From Aminithiophilus ramosus (lineage in GTDB: Bacteria; Synergistota; Synergistia; Synergistales; Aminithiophilaceae): a stretch of DNA of 64,000 nucleotides. How positions within the stretch are numbered: the first letter of the stretch is position 1; every line of letters starts with the position of its first letter. The position numbers and the translations under genes are program-made. Location of the stretch: contig NZ_CP072943.1 in NCBI RefSeq assembly GCF_018069705.1, forward strand, positions 1,517,453 to 1,581,452, given 5' to 3'. The notes beneath the pieces are model-generated. The model was not told where the DNA came from. It saw only the letters and a list, made by a program, of their open reading frames with translations, and did not search any database. Below, in pieces: positions 52,445 to 61,234 of this stretch.

Positions 52445-53618
52445 ACGCAAAGAGGGGAAAAACGTTCTGCTCCTGGTACTCCAAGGCCGCTTGGATGCGG
52501 GGCACTGCCGGACACTGGAGGATGAATTGGAGGAGGATCTGCGCCGAGGGGCCTATCACATCACGCTCGACATGGGCGAGGTGCTTTTTCTGAGCTCAGC
52601 CGGCATCAGGACTCTTCTGCATTACAGAAAGACGCTCCTCGCGCTCGGAGGGGAGCTCTCCATCTGTCAGTCGTCGGAATTCGTCAGGGAGATTCTGGCC
52701 ATGGTCGGCATGGAGACCCTGTTCTGTGATCCCGCGAAGGTTTCGTCTGTCCCTTCCAGCGAGACTCTCAAGCGCTACGATCTCGCTTCATCGAGAGGGT
52801 TTCAGATCGAACTTGCGACAACGGAAAAAGCCTGTCCCTTCGGGGCCGGTTCATGGGGGCTGGGGGTAGGATCTTTCGAACGTTCCTCCTCCGCTCACGG
52901 CGAGATCCTCGCCATGGAGGGGTTCGCTCTCATGTTGCCTCCCGGCGACGGTCAGGTGCCCGATTTCATGGCACGATCGGGGGATTTCGTCCCCTCCGTG
53001 CACTTCTCGTCGGGGCTCGTCATGCGAGGTGAGCCCTCGTGCTGCCTGAGGTTTTCCGAGCCTCTGCCGGGACTTCGCCTGTCGCACCTGGCGCGAAGTG
53101 CGTTGGAAGCGACAGGAGGAAACGCCGTCGCAATGGCTCTCGTGGGGGAGACGTCCGGCCTTGTGGGCGCAAGCCTGAACCGCCTGCCGGGAGAGGCGGG
53201 CAGTCCTGTCGCGAAGACGGCCGCCGAAGAGGACTTTTTCTCCCTTCCTGGCCTGCGTGACCATCTGGCTTTCTGGCCAGAAAAACGCTACGATCGCCAC
53301 CTGGCCGTCGTGGCGGGCGTGGCGATCCTGGGCGATCCGGGCCAACTGGCACCCCAGGTGCGCTCCCTGGGTGACGACGACAATCTCAGAGGGCATTTCC
53401 ACGGTGCCGTCTTTCCCTTCAAAGCCATTCCTCAGGGCCCAGTGGAGCTTCCCTCGTTGCTGTCAAAGCTTTTCGATGCTCTTGACCCCATCGGGCTGCT
53501 CCATCTGCTTCATGACAGAAGACCCATTTCCGGGGCCGGGGAGAGTACGTTCTTGAGCGGCGCCCTCTGGGCCGGATCCCTGAAGACGGAGAAACCGTCC
53601 GAAGGAGGAAACGCATGA
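52434..53618 (+). CDS. STAS-domain protein with unassigned C-terminal domain
   Basis: 394 residues. Residues 1-100 form a STAS domain (anti-sigma-antagonist fold): VLLLVLQGRLDAGHC, ITLDMGEVLFLSSAGIRTLL with S54/S55 at the usual phosphorylation position, and LGGELSICQSSEFVREIL. Residues about 115-394 form a second domain I do not recognise, with FMARSGDFVPSVHFSSGL, GGNAVAMALVGETSGLVGASL and HLAVVAGVAILGDP. There is no membrane segment, so it is not a SulP transporter. GTG start overlaps the binding-protein gene and its stop overlaps the permease start. It is therefore an integral operon member and may be a cytoplasmic regulator of the transporter. Confidence 0.75.
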   Translation: MHIERKEGKNVLLLVLQGRLDAGHCRTLEDELEEDLRRGAYHITLDMGEVLFLSSAGIRTLLHYRKTLLALGGELSICQSSEFVREILAMVGMETLFCDPAKVSSVPSSETLKRYDLASSRGFQIELATTEKACPFGAGSWGLGVGSFERSSSAHGEILAMEGFALMLPPGDGQVPDFMARSGDFVPSVHFSSGLVMRGEPSCCLRFSEPLPGLRLSHLARSALEATGGNAVAMALVGETSGLVGASLNRLPGEAGSPVAKTAAEEDFFSLPGLRDHLAFWPEKRYDRHLAVVAGVAILGDPGQLAPQVRSLGDDDNLRGHFHGAVFPFKAIPQGPVELPSLLSKLFDALDPIGLLHLLHDRRPISGAGESTFLSGALWAGSLKTEKPSEGGNA

Positions 53619-54547
53619 GCCTTCTCATCGGGGCCCTCACGATGGGTTCCATCCTGGCATTGATGGCTCTCGGAGTCTTCCTCACCTTCCGCATCTTCGG
53701 TTTCGCCGACTTGGCCACAGACAGCATCCTCACGCTGGGTGCGGCGACGGCAGCGGTCCTCATGGTCCGCGGCGCATCACCCGTGGTTGCAATGTCTGCG
53801 GCCACGGTTTCCGGCATGTTGGCTGGGGGCGTCACCGGCTTGCTGCACACCCGGCTGCACATCAACAACCTTCTGTCGGGGATTCTCGTCATGACCGGTC
53901 TTTATTCCGTCAACTTGAGGATCATGGGAGGAAGTAATGTCTCCCTTTCCCGGGCGACGACCGTCGTCGACGTGGCCGGAACGGCGGCCCGGAAACTGAC
54001 GGGGCTGGAGACGATGTCCCTTTCGATATGGGAGGTGCCCATCGGCGACCTGGCCATGCTCGCAGGGGCACTTTTGGTCGCCTGTCTTTTCGGTATCCTG
54101 CTTCGCCTCTTTTTTCTGACCGATTTCGGCATTGCCCTGCGGGCCTCGGGTGACAATGGACAATCGGCTTTGGCACAGGGCGTGAGCGCTCCCAACATGC
54201 TCCTTTTCAGCCTCATGCTCGCCGGAGGCTTCTCCGCCCTTACCGGTTCCCTTTTGGCCCAGTATCAGGGCTTCGCCGACGTTCAGATGGGCGTGGGCAC
54301 CCTCGTCCTGGGGCTGGCAAGCGTCATCATGGGCCAGGCCCTGGTCCGAAGCCGTTCTCTCGGCGTCGCTTTGGCCGGGACGATCATGGGCTCCGTCCTG
54401 TTTCGGTTGCTCGTATCCATTGCCCTTCGATGGGGACTCAACCCGAACGACCTCAAGATTATCACGGCTCTTTTCGTCCTCGTCACGTTGATTTTGCCCA
54501 ACATGGTCCTTTATCTGAAGAAGGGGGGGGCGAGGCGCCATGCTTGA
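53615..54547 (+). CDS. ABC transporter permease (TrpY/COG4120-like)
   Basis: 310 residues with eight or more hydrophobic helices, and the branched-chain/ribose-type permease motif region DFGIALRASGDNGQSALAQGVSAPNMLLFSLMLAGG (about 168-203). ATG start overlaps the STAS gene stop (ATGA) and lies after GAAGGAGG. The only permease of the operon, so it probably works as a homodimer with the ATPase encoded next. Confidence 0.9.
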   Translation: MSLLIGALTMGSILALMALGVFLTFRIFGFADLATDSILTLGAATAAVLMVRGASPVVAMSAATVSGMLAGGVTGLLHTRLHINNLLSGILVMTGLYSVNLRIMGGSNVSLSRATTVVDVAGTAARKLTGLETMSLSIWEVPIGDLAMLAGALLVACLFGILLRLFFLTDFGIALRASGDNGQSALAQGVSAPNMLLFSLMLAGGFSALTGSLLAQYQGFADVQMGVGTLVLGLASVIMGQALVRSRSLGVALAGTIMGSVLFRLLVSIALRWGLNPNDLKIITALFVLVTLILPNMVLYLKKGGARRHA

Positions 54548-55352
54548 TGTCCAGGGAGTCGTCAAGACCTTCCATGCCGATACGGAGAATGAAGTCCGGG
54601 CACTTCAGGGTCTGAGTCTGCGGGTGAAAGAAGGTTCGTTTGTGGTGGTCATCGGCACCAACGGCTCGGGAAAATCGACGTTGCAGAACGCCCTCTCGGG
54701 AAGCGTCCTCGTCGACGAAGGCCAAATTTTTCTGGCGGGACAGGAGATTACCCGATGGTCCGAACACCGTCGTGCAGCGCTCATCGGGCGTGTCTTCCAG
54801 AATCCCTTCAGCGGCACGGCCCCGAATATGTCCGTGGGAGAGAATCTGGCCCTGGCCAAACGGAGAGGTCTGCGCCGCACGTTACGCATGAACGCCTCCC
54901 TTCGTTCACGAGACGAACTGGCCGACCGCGTACGCTGTCTGGGCATGGGACTCGAAAACCGACTGGACAACGAGATCGGCTCCCTCTCCGGAGGCCAGAG
55001 ACAGGCCCTGACGCTGCTCATGGCCACGTTACGCCGCCCCATGCTCCTCCTGCTCGACGAGCACACGGCGGCCCTCGATCCCCGTGCGGCCGAAATGGTT
55101 ATAGGCGTCACCGATAGCCTCGTGCGGGAGGGCAAGCTCACGACCCTGATGGTGACACACTCCATGCAACAGGCCGTGAATCTCGGCGACCGCCTCATCA
55201 TGATGCACAGGGGACGGATCGTCGCCGATATTTCGGGCGCAGAAAAAAAGCGCCTCCGCCCGGGCGACCTGCTCGACCGATTCGACGCCATCAAACGTCG
55301 GGAGCAGATCGATTCGTCCGTGGCGGAGATGCTTCGCGAGGCCTATGTCTGA
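54540..55352 (+). CDS. ABC transporter ATP-binding protein (TrpZ/COG1101-like)
   Basis: 270 residues. Walker A GTNGSGKST, Q-loop region GRVFQNPFSGTAPNMSVGEN, signature LSGGQRQALTLLMATL, Walker B LLLLDEHTAALD, H-loop VTHSMQQ. It overlaps the permease gene by eight bases and ends the operon. The insertion of basic residues after the Q-loop (LAKRRGLRRTLRMNASLR) is typical of this subgroup. Confidence 0.92.
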   Translation: MLDVQGVVKTFHADTENEVRALQGLSLRVKEGSFVVVIGTNGSGKSTLQNALSGSVLVDEGQIFLAGQEITRWSEHRRAALIGRVFQNPFSGTAPNMSVGENLALAKRRGLRRTLRMNASLRSRDELADRVRCLGMGLENRLDNEIGSLSGGQRQALTLLMATLRRPMLLLLDEHTAALDPRAAEMVIGVTDSLVREGKLTTLMVTHSMQQAVNLGDRLIMMHRGRIVADISGAEKKRLRPGDLLDRFDAIKRREQIDSSVAEMLREAYV

Positions 55353-55388
55353 ATCTGCCGTCGCCTGTCACTGTCAAACCATCGTGAA

Positions 55389-55427
55389 GAAAAAAGGCCG
55401 CCGAGGGGCCTAAAACGCCCTCGGCGG
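55389..55427. terminator. Bidirectional terminator between ABC operon and tRNA-Ala
   Basis: CCGCCGAGGG and CCCTCGGCGG arms (ten base pairs). On the minus strand a TTTTTT run follows, so it clearly serves tRNA-Ala; on the plus strand it would end the ABC operon 45 bases after its last stop. Confidence 0.8.
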
Positions 55428-55439
55428 TCAAAGGATCAA

Positions 55440-55514
55440 TGGTGGAGCTGGGGGGACTCGAACCCCCGACCTATTCCTTGCGAAGGAATCGCGCTCCCTC
55501 TGCGCTACAGCCCC
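55440..55514 (-). tRNA. tRNA-Ala (anticodon CGC)
   Basis: 75 bases with encoded CCA. Acceptor GGGGCTG/CAGCTCC, anticodon stem ATTCC/GGAAT with loop TTCGCAA, and a short D-loop. It stands alone with its own promoter (55602-55630) and terminator, divergent from rqcH. Confidence 0.93.
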
Positions 55515-55601
55515 GTCGTGTCGCCATCTTTGCACTTCTCTTCCCGAGAGCTTGGCCGTAGAGCCGCCACTCTCCCGAGCACATCACTTGAAACGACGAC
55601 C

Positions 55602-55630
55602 ATTCTAGACAGGCCTCGGAGCCTTGTCAA
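55602..55630 (-). promoter_or_regulatory. Promoter of tRNA-Ala
   Basis: -35 TTGACA (55625-55630), 17-base spacer, -10 TAGAAT (55602-55607) on the minus strand. The predicted leader before the tRNA is about 80 bases. The 175 bases between tRNA-Ala and rqcH hold this promoter and presumably that of rqcH. Confidence 0.8.
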
Positions 55631-55689
55631 GCACGCCCTCTCATCGGTCAGGAAAGAGGGCCCGAACGTTTCCCGAGAGGTTGATGTTC

Positions 55690-57318
55690 ATGAGCCACGG
55701 ACCGGAGCTGGTCCTCAGTTGGACCAAAGAGCTGAACTCACAGGAAAATCGCCACAGGATCCAGAAAGTGGAAGGAGGGGACAGCTGGGTTGCGCTGGGA
55801 TGCGGGAAAGGACATCCTTGGCTTTTTCTTTCCTGGGATTTCGACTGCTACGGCTGTTGCCTGGCCAGAGGAAGTGAGATCGCACCTCTCGTGCATCTGG
55901 CCATGACGACGCCTCCCATCGTCGCCAGCCTGAAGCGTCACCTGGTGACCTCCGAGCTGATCGATGCCACGCAGATCAACAGAGATCGCGTTCTCGATTT
56001 GCGCTTCCGCCGACGGATAGGAGGTGAGGCGTCGAATATCTACCGTCTCATCCTTGAGTCGGCCGATCGCTTCAGCAATCTCATTCTCGCCGACGGCGAC
56101 GGGAAAATCATCGAGATCAGCCATCACGTCCACCCGGAGGCCAACCGTTACCGAACGCTTCTGCCCGGTCTCCCCTACACCCCTCCCCCTCCCTTTTCCG
56201 GTATCGATCTGGAAAAGGTGGAGGACGCGAACCTGTTGCCCTCGGCCAGGGGGCTGGGACGCCCTCTTCTCCGGAAGCTCTCCCTTCTTATTGAGAAGGA
56301 GGCGGTGAACACGGGAGAACTTCTCCCCATGCTGGCCTCTCTTTACGGATCAGACCGGTTCATCTGCCAGAGGACAGGTTCCTATCTGACGGCCCTCTCC
56401 GAGGCACTGCCCGAAATGACAGCTGTGCCGGGGACGCCCCTCGAGGCCTCGCGCCTCATCGTCGTTGATGCCCTGACGGAAAAGAAAGGCCGAAAAATCG
56501 TCAAGCTCCTCGAGAAAGTGCTCCTCGAGGAGCGATGGCGGACGACGCAGCGCCTTCAGGGCTTTCAGGAAAGACTTCGCAGGAAAGAGACCGCGTCGGA
56601 GGAGAGGCTCCGAGGCGAGGCCCTCTACGCCTTTGCTCATCTCGTCGCGCCCAGAACCGCGGAGGCGGATCTCCCCCACCCGGAGGGACGTGACGAAAGG
56701 ATTCACGTCCTCCTGGACCCCGATAGAACGGCTATCGAAAACGGCCAGGCCTACTTCAGACGCTACCGAAAGGCCCTGGACCATTCCGTCGGCGTCGAGG
56801 CGGAGATCGAGAGGTTGACGACGACCTTCAACGAAACGGAGGAGCAGCTGGCCATCCTGGAGCGGGCCGATCTGGCCGCCCTTCTTCTTCTCCGAGAGGA
56901 GCTGGCACCCCGAACGTCGTCAAAAAAGAGGAAAAAGGCGGTTCCCTCTCACCTCTCTTTCGACATCGACGATTGCCGTCTTTTGGTCGGTCTTACGGCC
57001 AAGGGCAATCGGTACGTCACCTTCGAACAGGCTTCGGGCAACGACATTTGGTTTCATGCCCGCAATATCCCCGGAGCTCACGTCATACTCAAGTGCCCCG
57101 CCGAGGAAATTCCCGACAAAGCCTTTGTCGCCGCCTCCTCTCTGGCGGCCCACTACTGCCGAGCCTCTCAGGATGAGACCGTTACCGTCGACTACACGGA
57201 GCGCAAACATGTCCGCCACATCTCCGGAAGCGGTCCGGCCAACGTAACCTATCGCGACTTTTCCTCGATCAAGGTGTCGCCCCGTCTCTGGCGGCAAGTG
57301 CTTGAAGATAGCGAGTGA
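55690..57318 (+). CDS. rqcH: NFACT family ribosome quality control protein RqcH (Rqc2 homolog)
   Basis: Binds stalled 50S subunits and recruits tRNA-Ala to add C-terminal alanine tails. 542 residues. NFACT-N domain (about 1-190) with the DR motif D99-R100 (NRDRVLDLRF), helix-hairpin-helix and coiled-coil middle (about 300-430), and NFACT-R domain with ASGNDIWFHARNIPGAHVIL. Also annotated as fibronectin-binding protein FbpA. ATG 55690 is chosen for ribosome-site spacing. Its 3' end overlaps convergent rluD by 50 bases. Confidence 0.92.
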   Translation: MSHGPELVLSWTKELNSQENRHRIQKVEGGDSWVALGCGKGHPWLFLSWDFDCYGCCLARGSEIAPLVHLAMTTPPIVASLKRHLVTSELIDATQINRDRVLDLRFRRRIGGEASNIYRLILESADRFSNLILADGDGKIIEISHHVHPEANRYRTLLPGLPYTPPPPFSGIDLEKVEDANLLPSARGLGRPLLRKLSLLIEKEAVNTGELLPMLASLYGSDRFICQRTGSYLTALSEALPEMTAVPGTPLEASRLIVVDALTEKKGRKIVKLLEKVLLEERWRTTQRLQGFQERLRRKETASEERLRGEALYAFAHLVAPRTAEADLPHPEGRDERIHVLLDPDRTAIENGQAYFRRYRKALDHSVGVEAEIERLTTTFNETEEQLAILERADLAALLLLREELAPRTSSKKRKKAVPSHLSFDIDDCRLLVGLTAKGNRYVTFEQASGNDIWFHARNIPGAHVILKCPAEEIPDKAFVAASSLAAHYCRASQDETVTVDYTERKHVRHISGSGPANVTYRDFSSIKVSPRLWRQVLEDSE

Positions 57319-58249
57319 GTTCGGTCGGAAGAGGCGCTCGGAACGCCAGAAGTTGTCCCGTCAGAGGATGAAGGAAGGAAAGTTTCCAGGAGTGGAGAAA
57401 AACGCGATCGAGAGGGAGCGGGTCCCGGCGGCCTCCGCCGTAGAGAGTATCTCCCACGAGAGGACAGCCGATGTGGCGCAGGTGGACGCGGATCTGATGG
57501 GTTCTTCCCGTGTGAATTTTGCAGGTCAACAGGGAACAGGACTTTCTGGCCCAGAGTCGGTTGAAGGTGGTCGACGCTTCCCGGCCATCGGACGTGACGG
57601 CCATCCTGAGCCGATTTCTCTCATCCCTGCCGATGGGGGCCTCAATATACCCTTCCACCGGAGCGGTGCCTTTGACGAGGGCCAGGTAACGCTTATCGAC
57701 CTCTCTGTTCCGGAAAGCGTCGATGAGTCCGGCCTGGGCCCGGACGTTGCGCGTCACGACCATCAAACCCGAAGTGGTTCTGTCCAGCCTGTGGACGATG
57801 CCGGGACGGACGACGCCGTTGGAGACTCCAATATCGGGATAGCGCCAGAGAAGTCCGTGGACGAGGGTCCCCCGCCAGTGGCCCGGAGCGGGGTGGACGA
57901 CAAGGCCGGCTGGCTTGTCGATGACGAGGATATCGCCGTCCTCATAGAGGACATCGAAATCGACGGCCTCCGGCTCGATTTCCAGGGCCTGTGGAGGAGG
58001 AACGATGATTTCGTAACGCTCCCCCTCTCTCGTCCGGTAACCGGCCTTGGCCTTGCCGCCGGTCCCAAGGGGACGGACCTGCCCCATCTCGATCAGTTTT
58101 TTTGCGAAACTGCGCGTCACCCCCAGCGATACGGAAAGGAAGAGATCAAGACGCTCCCCTGTCGTGTCGTCGCCTACACAAAGGACCTCGGCGAGAGCCG
58201 AGGCCTCGTCGGGGACGCTGTCGTCGTCACAAAAGCGGTTGTTTCCCAT
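57269..58249 (-). CDS. rluD: RluD/RluA-family 23S rRNA pseudouridine synthase
   Basis: 326 residues. N-terminal S4 domain (ERLDLFLSVSLGVTRSFAKKLIEMGQV), then the catalytic core with GIVHRLDRTTSGLMVV (catalytic Asp), RYLALVKG, KIHTGRTHQIRVHL and GDTLYGG. ATG 58249 lies seven bases after GGAGG. Exact rRNA target is inferred from S4-plus-core architecture. Downstream of ileS and separated from it by a terminator. Confidence 0.9.
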   Translation of the reverse strand: MGNNRFCDDDSVPDEASALAEVLCVGDDTTGERLDLFLSVSLGVTRSFAKKLIEMGQVRPLGTGGKAKAGYRTREGERYEIIVPPPQALEIEPEAVDFDVLYEDGDILVIDKPAGLVVHPAPGHWRGTLVHGLLWRYPDIGVSNGVVRPGIVHRLDRTTSGLMVVTRNVRAQAGLIDAFRNREVDKRYLALVKGTAPVEGYIEAPIGRDERNRLRMAVTSDGREASTTFNRLWARKSCSLLTCKIHTGRTHQIRVHLRHIGCPLVGDTLYGGGRRDPLPLDRVFLHSWKLSFLHPLTGQLLAFRAPLPTELTRYLQALAARDGATP

Positions 58250-58261
58250 GGCGGAACCTCC

Positions 58262-58306
58262 AAAACGGGCCGGACGGAGGCCCTTATCTGAAGGCGCTCC
58301 GTCCGG
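58262..58306 (-). terminator. Terminator of ileS
   Basis: CCGGACGGAG and CTCCGTCCGG arms pair perfectly over ten bases, nine bases after the ileS stop, followed on the minus strand by CCCGTTTTG. The TTTT tract lies just before the rluD ribosome site. Confidence 0.75.
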
Positions 58307-58314
58307 TTTCTCCT

Positions 58315-61095
58315 TTACGAGAGGCCGGCCTCTCTCAGCACGGCAGCGCAGCGAGGACAGGGCTGTTCTGGACCGGCATGGATGTCGAATTTCCAGCAGC
58401 GAGGACATTTGGCTCCCTGAGCCGGCGATACGGCTACGTTCAGGCCTGTCTCCTCATCGACGAGGATATCACCTGCCAGCGTGTCGGACCAACGGAACTG
58501 GGAGACGATCGCTACCGTCGCCCACTCTTCCTCCGTGAGCAGATCCGGAATTTCCGGGGCGAGGGTGCCGCTCGAGACGGAGAGACAGGCCTCCAGCGAC
58601 TGGCCTATTTTACCCGTCGAGCGGAATTTTTCCAAAGCCCGCGAAAAGGCCCCCCTGAGGCCCAGAATTTTCTCCCACTTCGCCTCAAGCTCCAACGACC
58701 GTTCTTCGGATCCCTCCGGCCAGAGGGCGAGGAAGACGCTTTCTGGAAGTGTCCTGTCGACACGCTTCATCTCCTGCCAGATCTCTTCGGCCGTAAAGCT
58801 CAGGACAGGCGCCAAGATACGTACAAGGGCGGAAAGAATCTTCCACATGGCGGTCTGACCGCTGCGCCGCGCCGGGGAAAGGGCTCCCTCCGCGTAGAGC
58901 CGATCCTTGCTCACATCGAGGTAAAAGGCACTCAGCTCGTTGACGCAAAACTGGTGAACGGCGAAGGTGGGCACATGGAACTCATACTCGTCATAACCAT
59001 GCGTCGCCTTTTCGATCACGGCCTGGAGCTTCGACAGAATCCAGCGATCCATCTCCTCCATCTCGTCGAGAGGCAGGCTATCGCAGGCCGGGTCGAAGTC
59101 GTAGAGATTGCCCAGAAGATAGCGGGCCGTGTTGCGGATGCGGCGGTAGGACTCGGTGAGATTGCGGATGATCGTCTCCGAGATGCGGATATCGTTGCGG
59201 TAGTCCGTCGAGGCCACCCAGAGGCGCAGGATGTCGGCCCCATATTTGTCGACAACTTCACGGGGAGCGACGACGTTGCCGATGGACTTGGACATTTTCT
59301 TTCCTTCTCCGTCGACGATGAAACCGTGAGTCAGGACGGCCTTGTAAGGAGCCTTGCCGCGGGTGGCGACAGACGTCAGCAGGGAGGTCTGAAACCAGCC
59401 CCGATGTTGGTCGCTTCCCTCCAGGTAGAGGTCAGCGGGCCAGTGCAGTTCGGGCCGAGTCTCCAAGACGGCCAGGTGGCTGACGCCGGAGTCGAACCAG
59501 ACATCCATGATGTCCCGCTCCTTGCGCAGCTCCGTGCCGCCGCAGTGAGGACAGGAGGCCAAATCGCCCAGAAGCTCCTGTGGCGAGGCCGTCCACCAGA
59601 TGTCGGCTCCCCCTGTGGCGACAGCGGCCTGAACGCGCCGAATGCGGTCCGAGGTCAGGATGAGCTCGCCGCACTTCTCGCAATAAAAGGCGGGAATGGG
59701 GACGCCCCAGGTCCGCTGACGGCTGATGCACCAGTCCGACCGATCGCGAACCATGTTGGCGATTCGGTCATGTCCCCACTCGGGCACCCACTGGACCTCG
59801 TTATCGATGATGGATAGAGTCTGTTCCCTGAAAGCGTCGACGGATACAAACCACTGCTCAGTGGCCCTGAAGATGACAGGTTTTTTGCATCGCCAGCAGT
59901 GGGGGTAGGAGTGGAGGATCTTCGCCGACCCGAGAAGGCGACCGTTGGCCATCAACGTCGCGAGGATTTTCTGTTCTCCCTCTTTCAGGGAGAGGCCCCC
60001 CACAAGAGCGGTTTCGGACAGGAAGTAACCTTTGTCATCGACGGGGTTATAGATATCGATATTGTAACGAATTCCCGTTTCGAAGTCCTCGACGCCGTGG
60101 CCCGGAGCGGTATGCACGCATCCCGTACCCGAATCGAGAGTGACGTAATCGGCCAGGACAAGGGGGATCGAACGCTCTTCGTAAAAAGGATGACGCGCTA
60201 CGAGGCCCTCCAGATCTCGTCCAGGACAGACATGGAGAGGTTCACCGAGATTTTCCTTTGTCACTTCGGCGACCTGGGAGGCGAGATCACAGGCCATAAG
60301 ACAGATTTTCTCCCCCATGCGGTAGAACCCGTAACGGTAATCTGCATGGAGGGCAACGGCCATACTGGCAGGCAATGTCCAGGGCGTTGTCGTCCAGATG
60401 AGGACATGGACGCCTTCGGCCAGTTTCGGCGACAGAGAGGCTGTTCCGGCAAGGGGGTAGGCGACGTAGATGGAGGGGGAACTCTCGTCTTCGTACTCGA
60501 TTTCAGCAGCGGCCAGGGCGGTCTGACAGTCGATGCACCAGAAGACAGGCTTGTGGCCCTTGTAAACCAGTCCCCTTTCGACCATATCGGCAAAAGCGCC
60601 GATCTGAGCCGCCTCATAAGAGGCTTCGTAGGTCACGTAAGGACGGAACCAGTCGCCAAGGACACCGAGACGCATAAACTCGCTGCGCTGGACGTCGAGG
60701 TATTTTTCGGCATAGGCCTGACAGCGCCGTCGCAGCTCGACAGGACCGAGGTCATCCTGATTGAGATTTTCATCTTTGAGGACGCGCAATTCGATGGGCA
60801 GGCCGTGGGTATCCCAGCCGGGAACATAAGGAGCGCGGTATCCTTTCATCCATCGGTATTTGGGGATGAAGTCTTTGAGGACTTTGTTGAAGGCCGTTCC
60901 GATATGGATGTTGCTGTTGGCGTAGGGAGGACCGTCGTGGAGGACGAAGGTTCCTTTCTCGGCGGGCCGTTCCATCAGTTTGCCATAGATATCGGAGCGG
61001 TTCCAGTATTCCAGCATGGCCGGTTCCCTCTTGGCCAAGTTGGCCCTCATGGGGAACTCCGTCTTGGGAAGGTTCAGGGTCTCTTTATACTCCAT
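58315..61095 (-). CDS. ileS: Isoleucyl-tRNA synthetase
   Basis: Class I synthetase, 926 residues. HIGH-type motif DGPPYANSNIHIGTAFNK, KMSKS as GKKMSKSIGN, editing domain TTTPWTLPASMAVALH, WYRNR-like EGSDQHRGWFQ, and the C-terminal zinc finger CPRCWKFD with CPRCAAVL. ATG at 61095, with a GTG one codon earlier as an alternative; AAAGGAGG precedes both. This is the bacterial (mupirocin-sensitive-type) architecture. Confidence 0.98.
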   Translation of the reverse strand: MEYKETLNLPKTEFPMRANLAKREPAMLEYWNRSDIYGKLMERPAEKGTFVLHDGPPYANSNIHIGTAFNKVLKDFIPKYRWMKGYRAPYVPGWDTHGLPIELRVLKDENLNQDDLGPVELRRRCQAYAEKYLDVQRSEFMRLGVLGDWFRPYVTYEASYEAAQIGAFADMVERGLVYKGHKPVFWCIDCQTALAAAEIEYEDESSPSIYVAYPLAGTASLSPKLAEGVHVLIWTTTPWTLPASMAVALHADYRYGFYRMGEKICLMACDLASQVAEVTKENLGEPLHVCPGRDLEGLVARHPFYEERSIPLVLADYVTLDSGTGCVHTAPGHGVEDFETGIRYNIDIYNPVDDKGYFLSETALVGGLSLKEGEQKILATLMANGRLLGSAKILHSYPHCWRCKKPVIFRATEQWFVSVDAFREQTLSIIDNEVQWVPEWGHDRIANMVRDRSDWCISRQRTWGVPIPAFYCEKCGELILTSDRIRRVQAAVATGGADIWWTASPQELLGDLASCPHCGGTELRKERDIMDVWFDSGVSHLAVLETRPELHWPADLYLEGSDQHRGWFQTSLLTSVATRGKAPYKAVLTHGFIVDGEGKKMSKSIGNVVAPREVVDKYGADILRLWVASTDYRNDIRISETIIRNLTESYRRIRNTARYLLGNLYDFDPACDSLPLDEMEEMDRWILSKLQAVIEKATHGYDEYEFHVPTFAVHQFCVNELSAFYLDVSKDRLYAEGALSPARRSGQTAMWKILSALVRILAPVLSFTAEEIWQEMKRVDRTLPESVFLALWPEGSEERSLELEAKWEKILGLRGAFSRALEKFRSTGKIGQSLEACLSVSSGTLAPEIPDLLTEEEWATVAIVSQFRWSDTLAGDILVDEETGLNVAVSPAQGAKCPRCWKFDIHAGPEQPCPRCAAVLREAGLS

Positions 61096-61132
61096 CACGA
61101 GTCTGCCTCCTTTAACAGCCTTGGCGGGTACA

Positions 61133-61166
61133 GCGCCGCCCCCGATCGTGCGACCGGGGGCGGCGC
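61133..61166. terminator. GC-rich hairpin in ileS leader
   Basis: GCGCCGCCCCCG and CGGGGGCGGCGC form a perfect 12-pair stem around a ten-base loop. No T-run follows on either strand, so it could be a Rho-type end for the TRAP genes or a structured ileS leader. It does not show T-box elements. Confidence 0.45.
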
Positions 61167-61178
61167 AGGACAGAGCCA

Positions 61179-61184
61179 ATTATA
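61179..61184 (-). promoter_or_regulatory. Possible -10 box of ileS
   Basis: TATAAT on the minus strand, about 85 bases before the ileS start. No good -35 hexamer at 16-18 bases, so moderate confidence at best. The hairpin at 61133-61166 would lie in the 5' leader. Confidence 0.4.
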
Positions 61185-61234
61185 GTACAGCTTCGGCCAT
61201 CATGCAGCCGGGGAGAGGGTTTCCCCCGTTGGAC

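Noticed and set aside
58102..59817. Long open frame antisense to rluD and ileS
   Set aside because: Mirror of strongly conserved synthetase sequence; no recognisable domains, and it would cross the ileS terminator.
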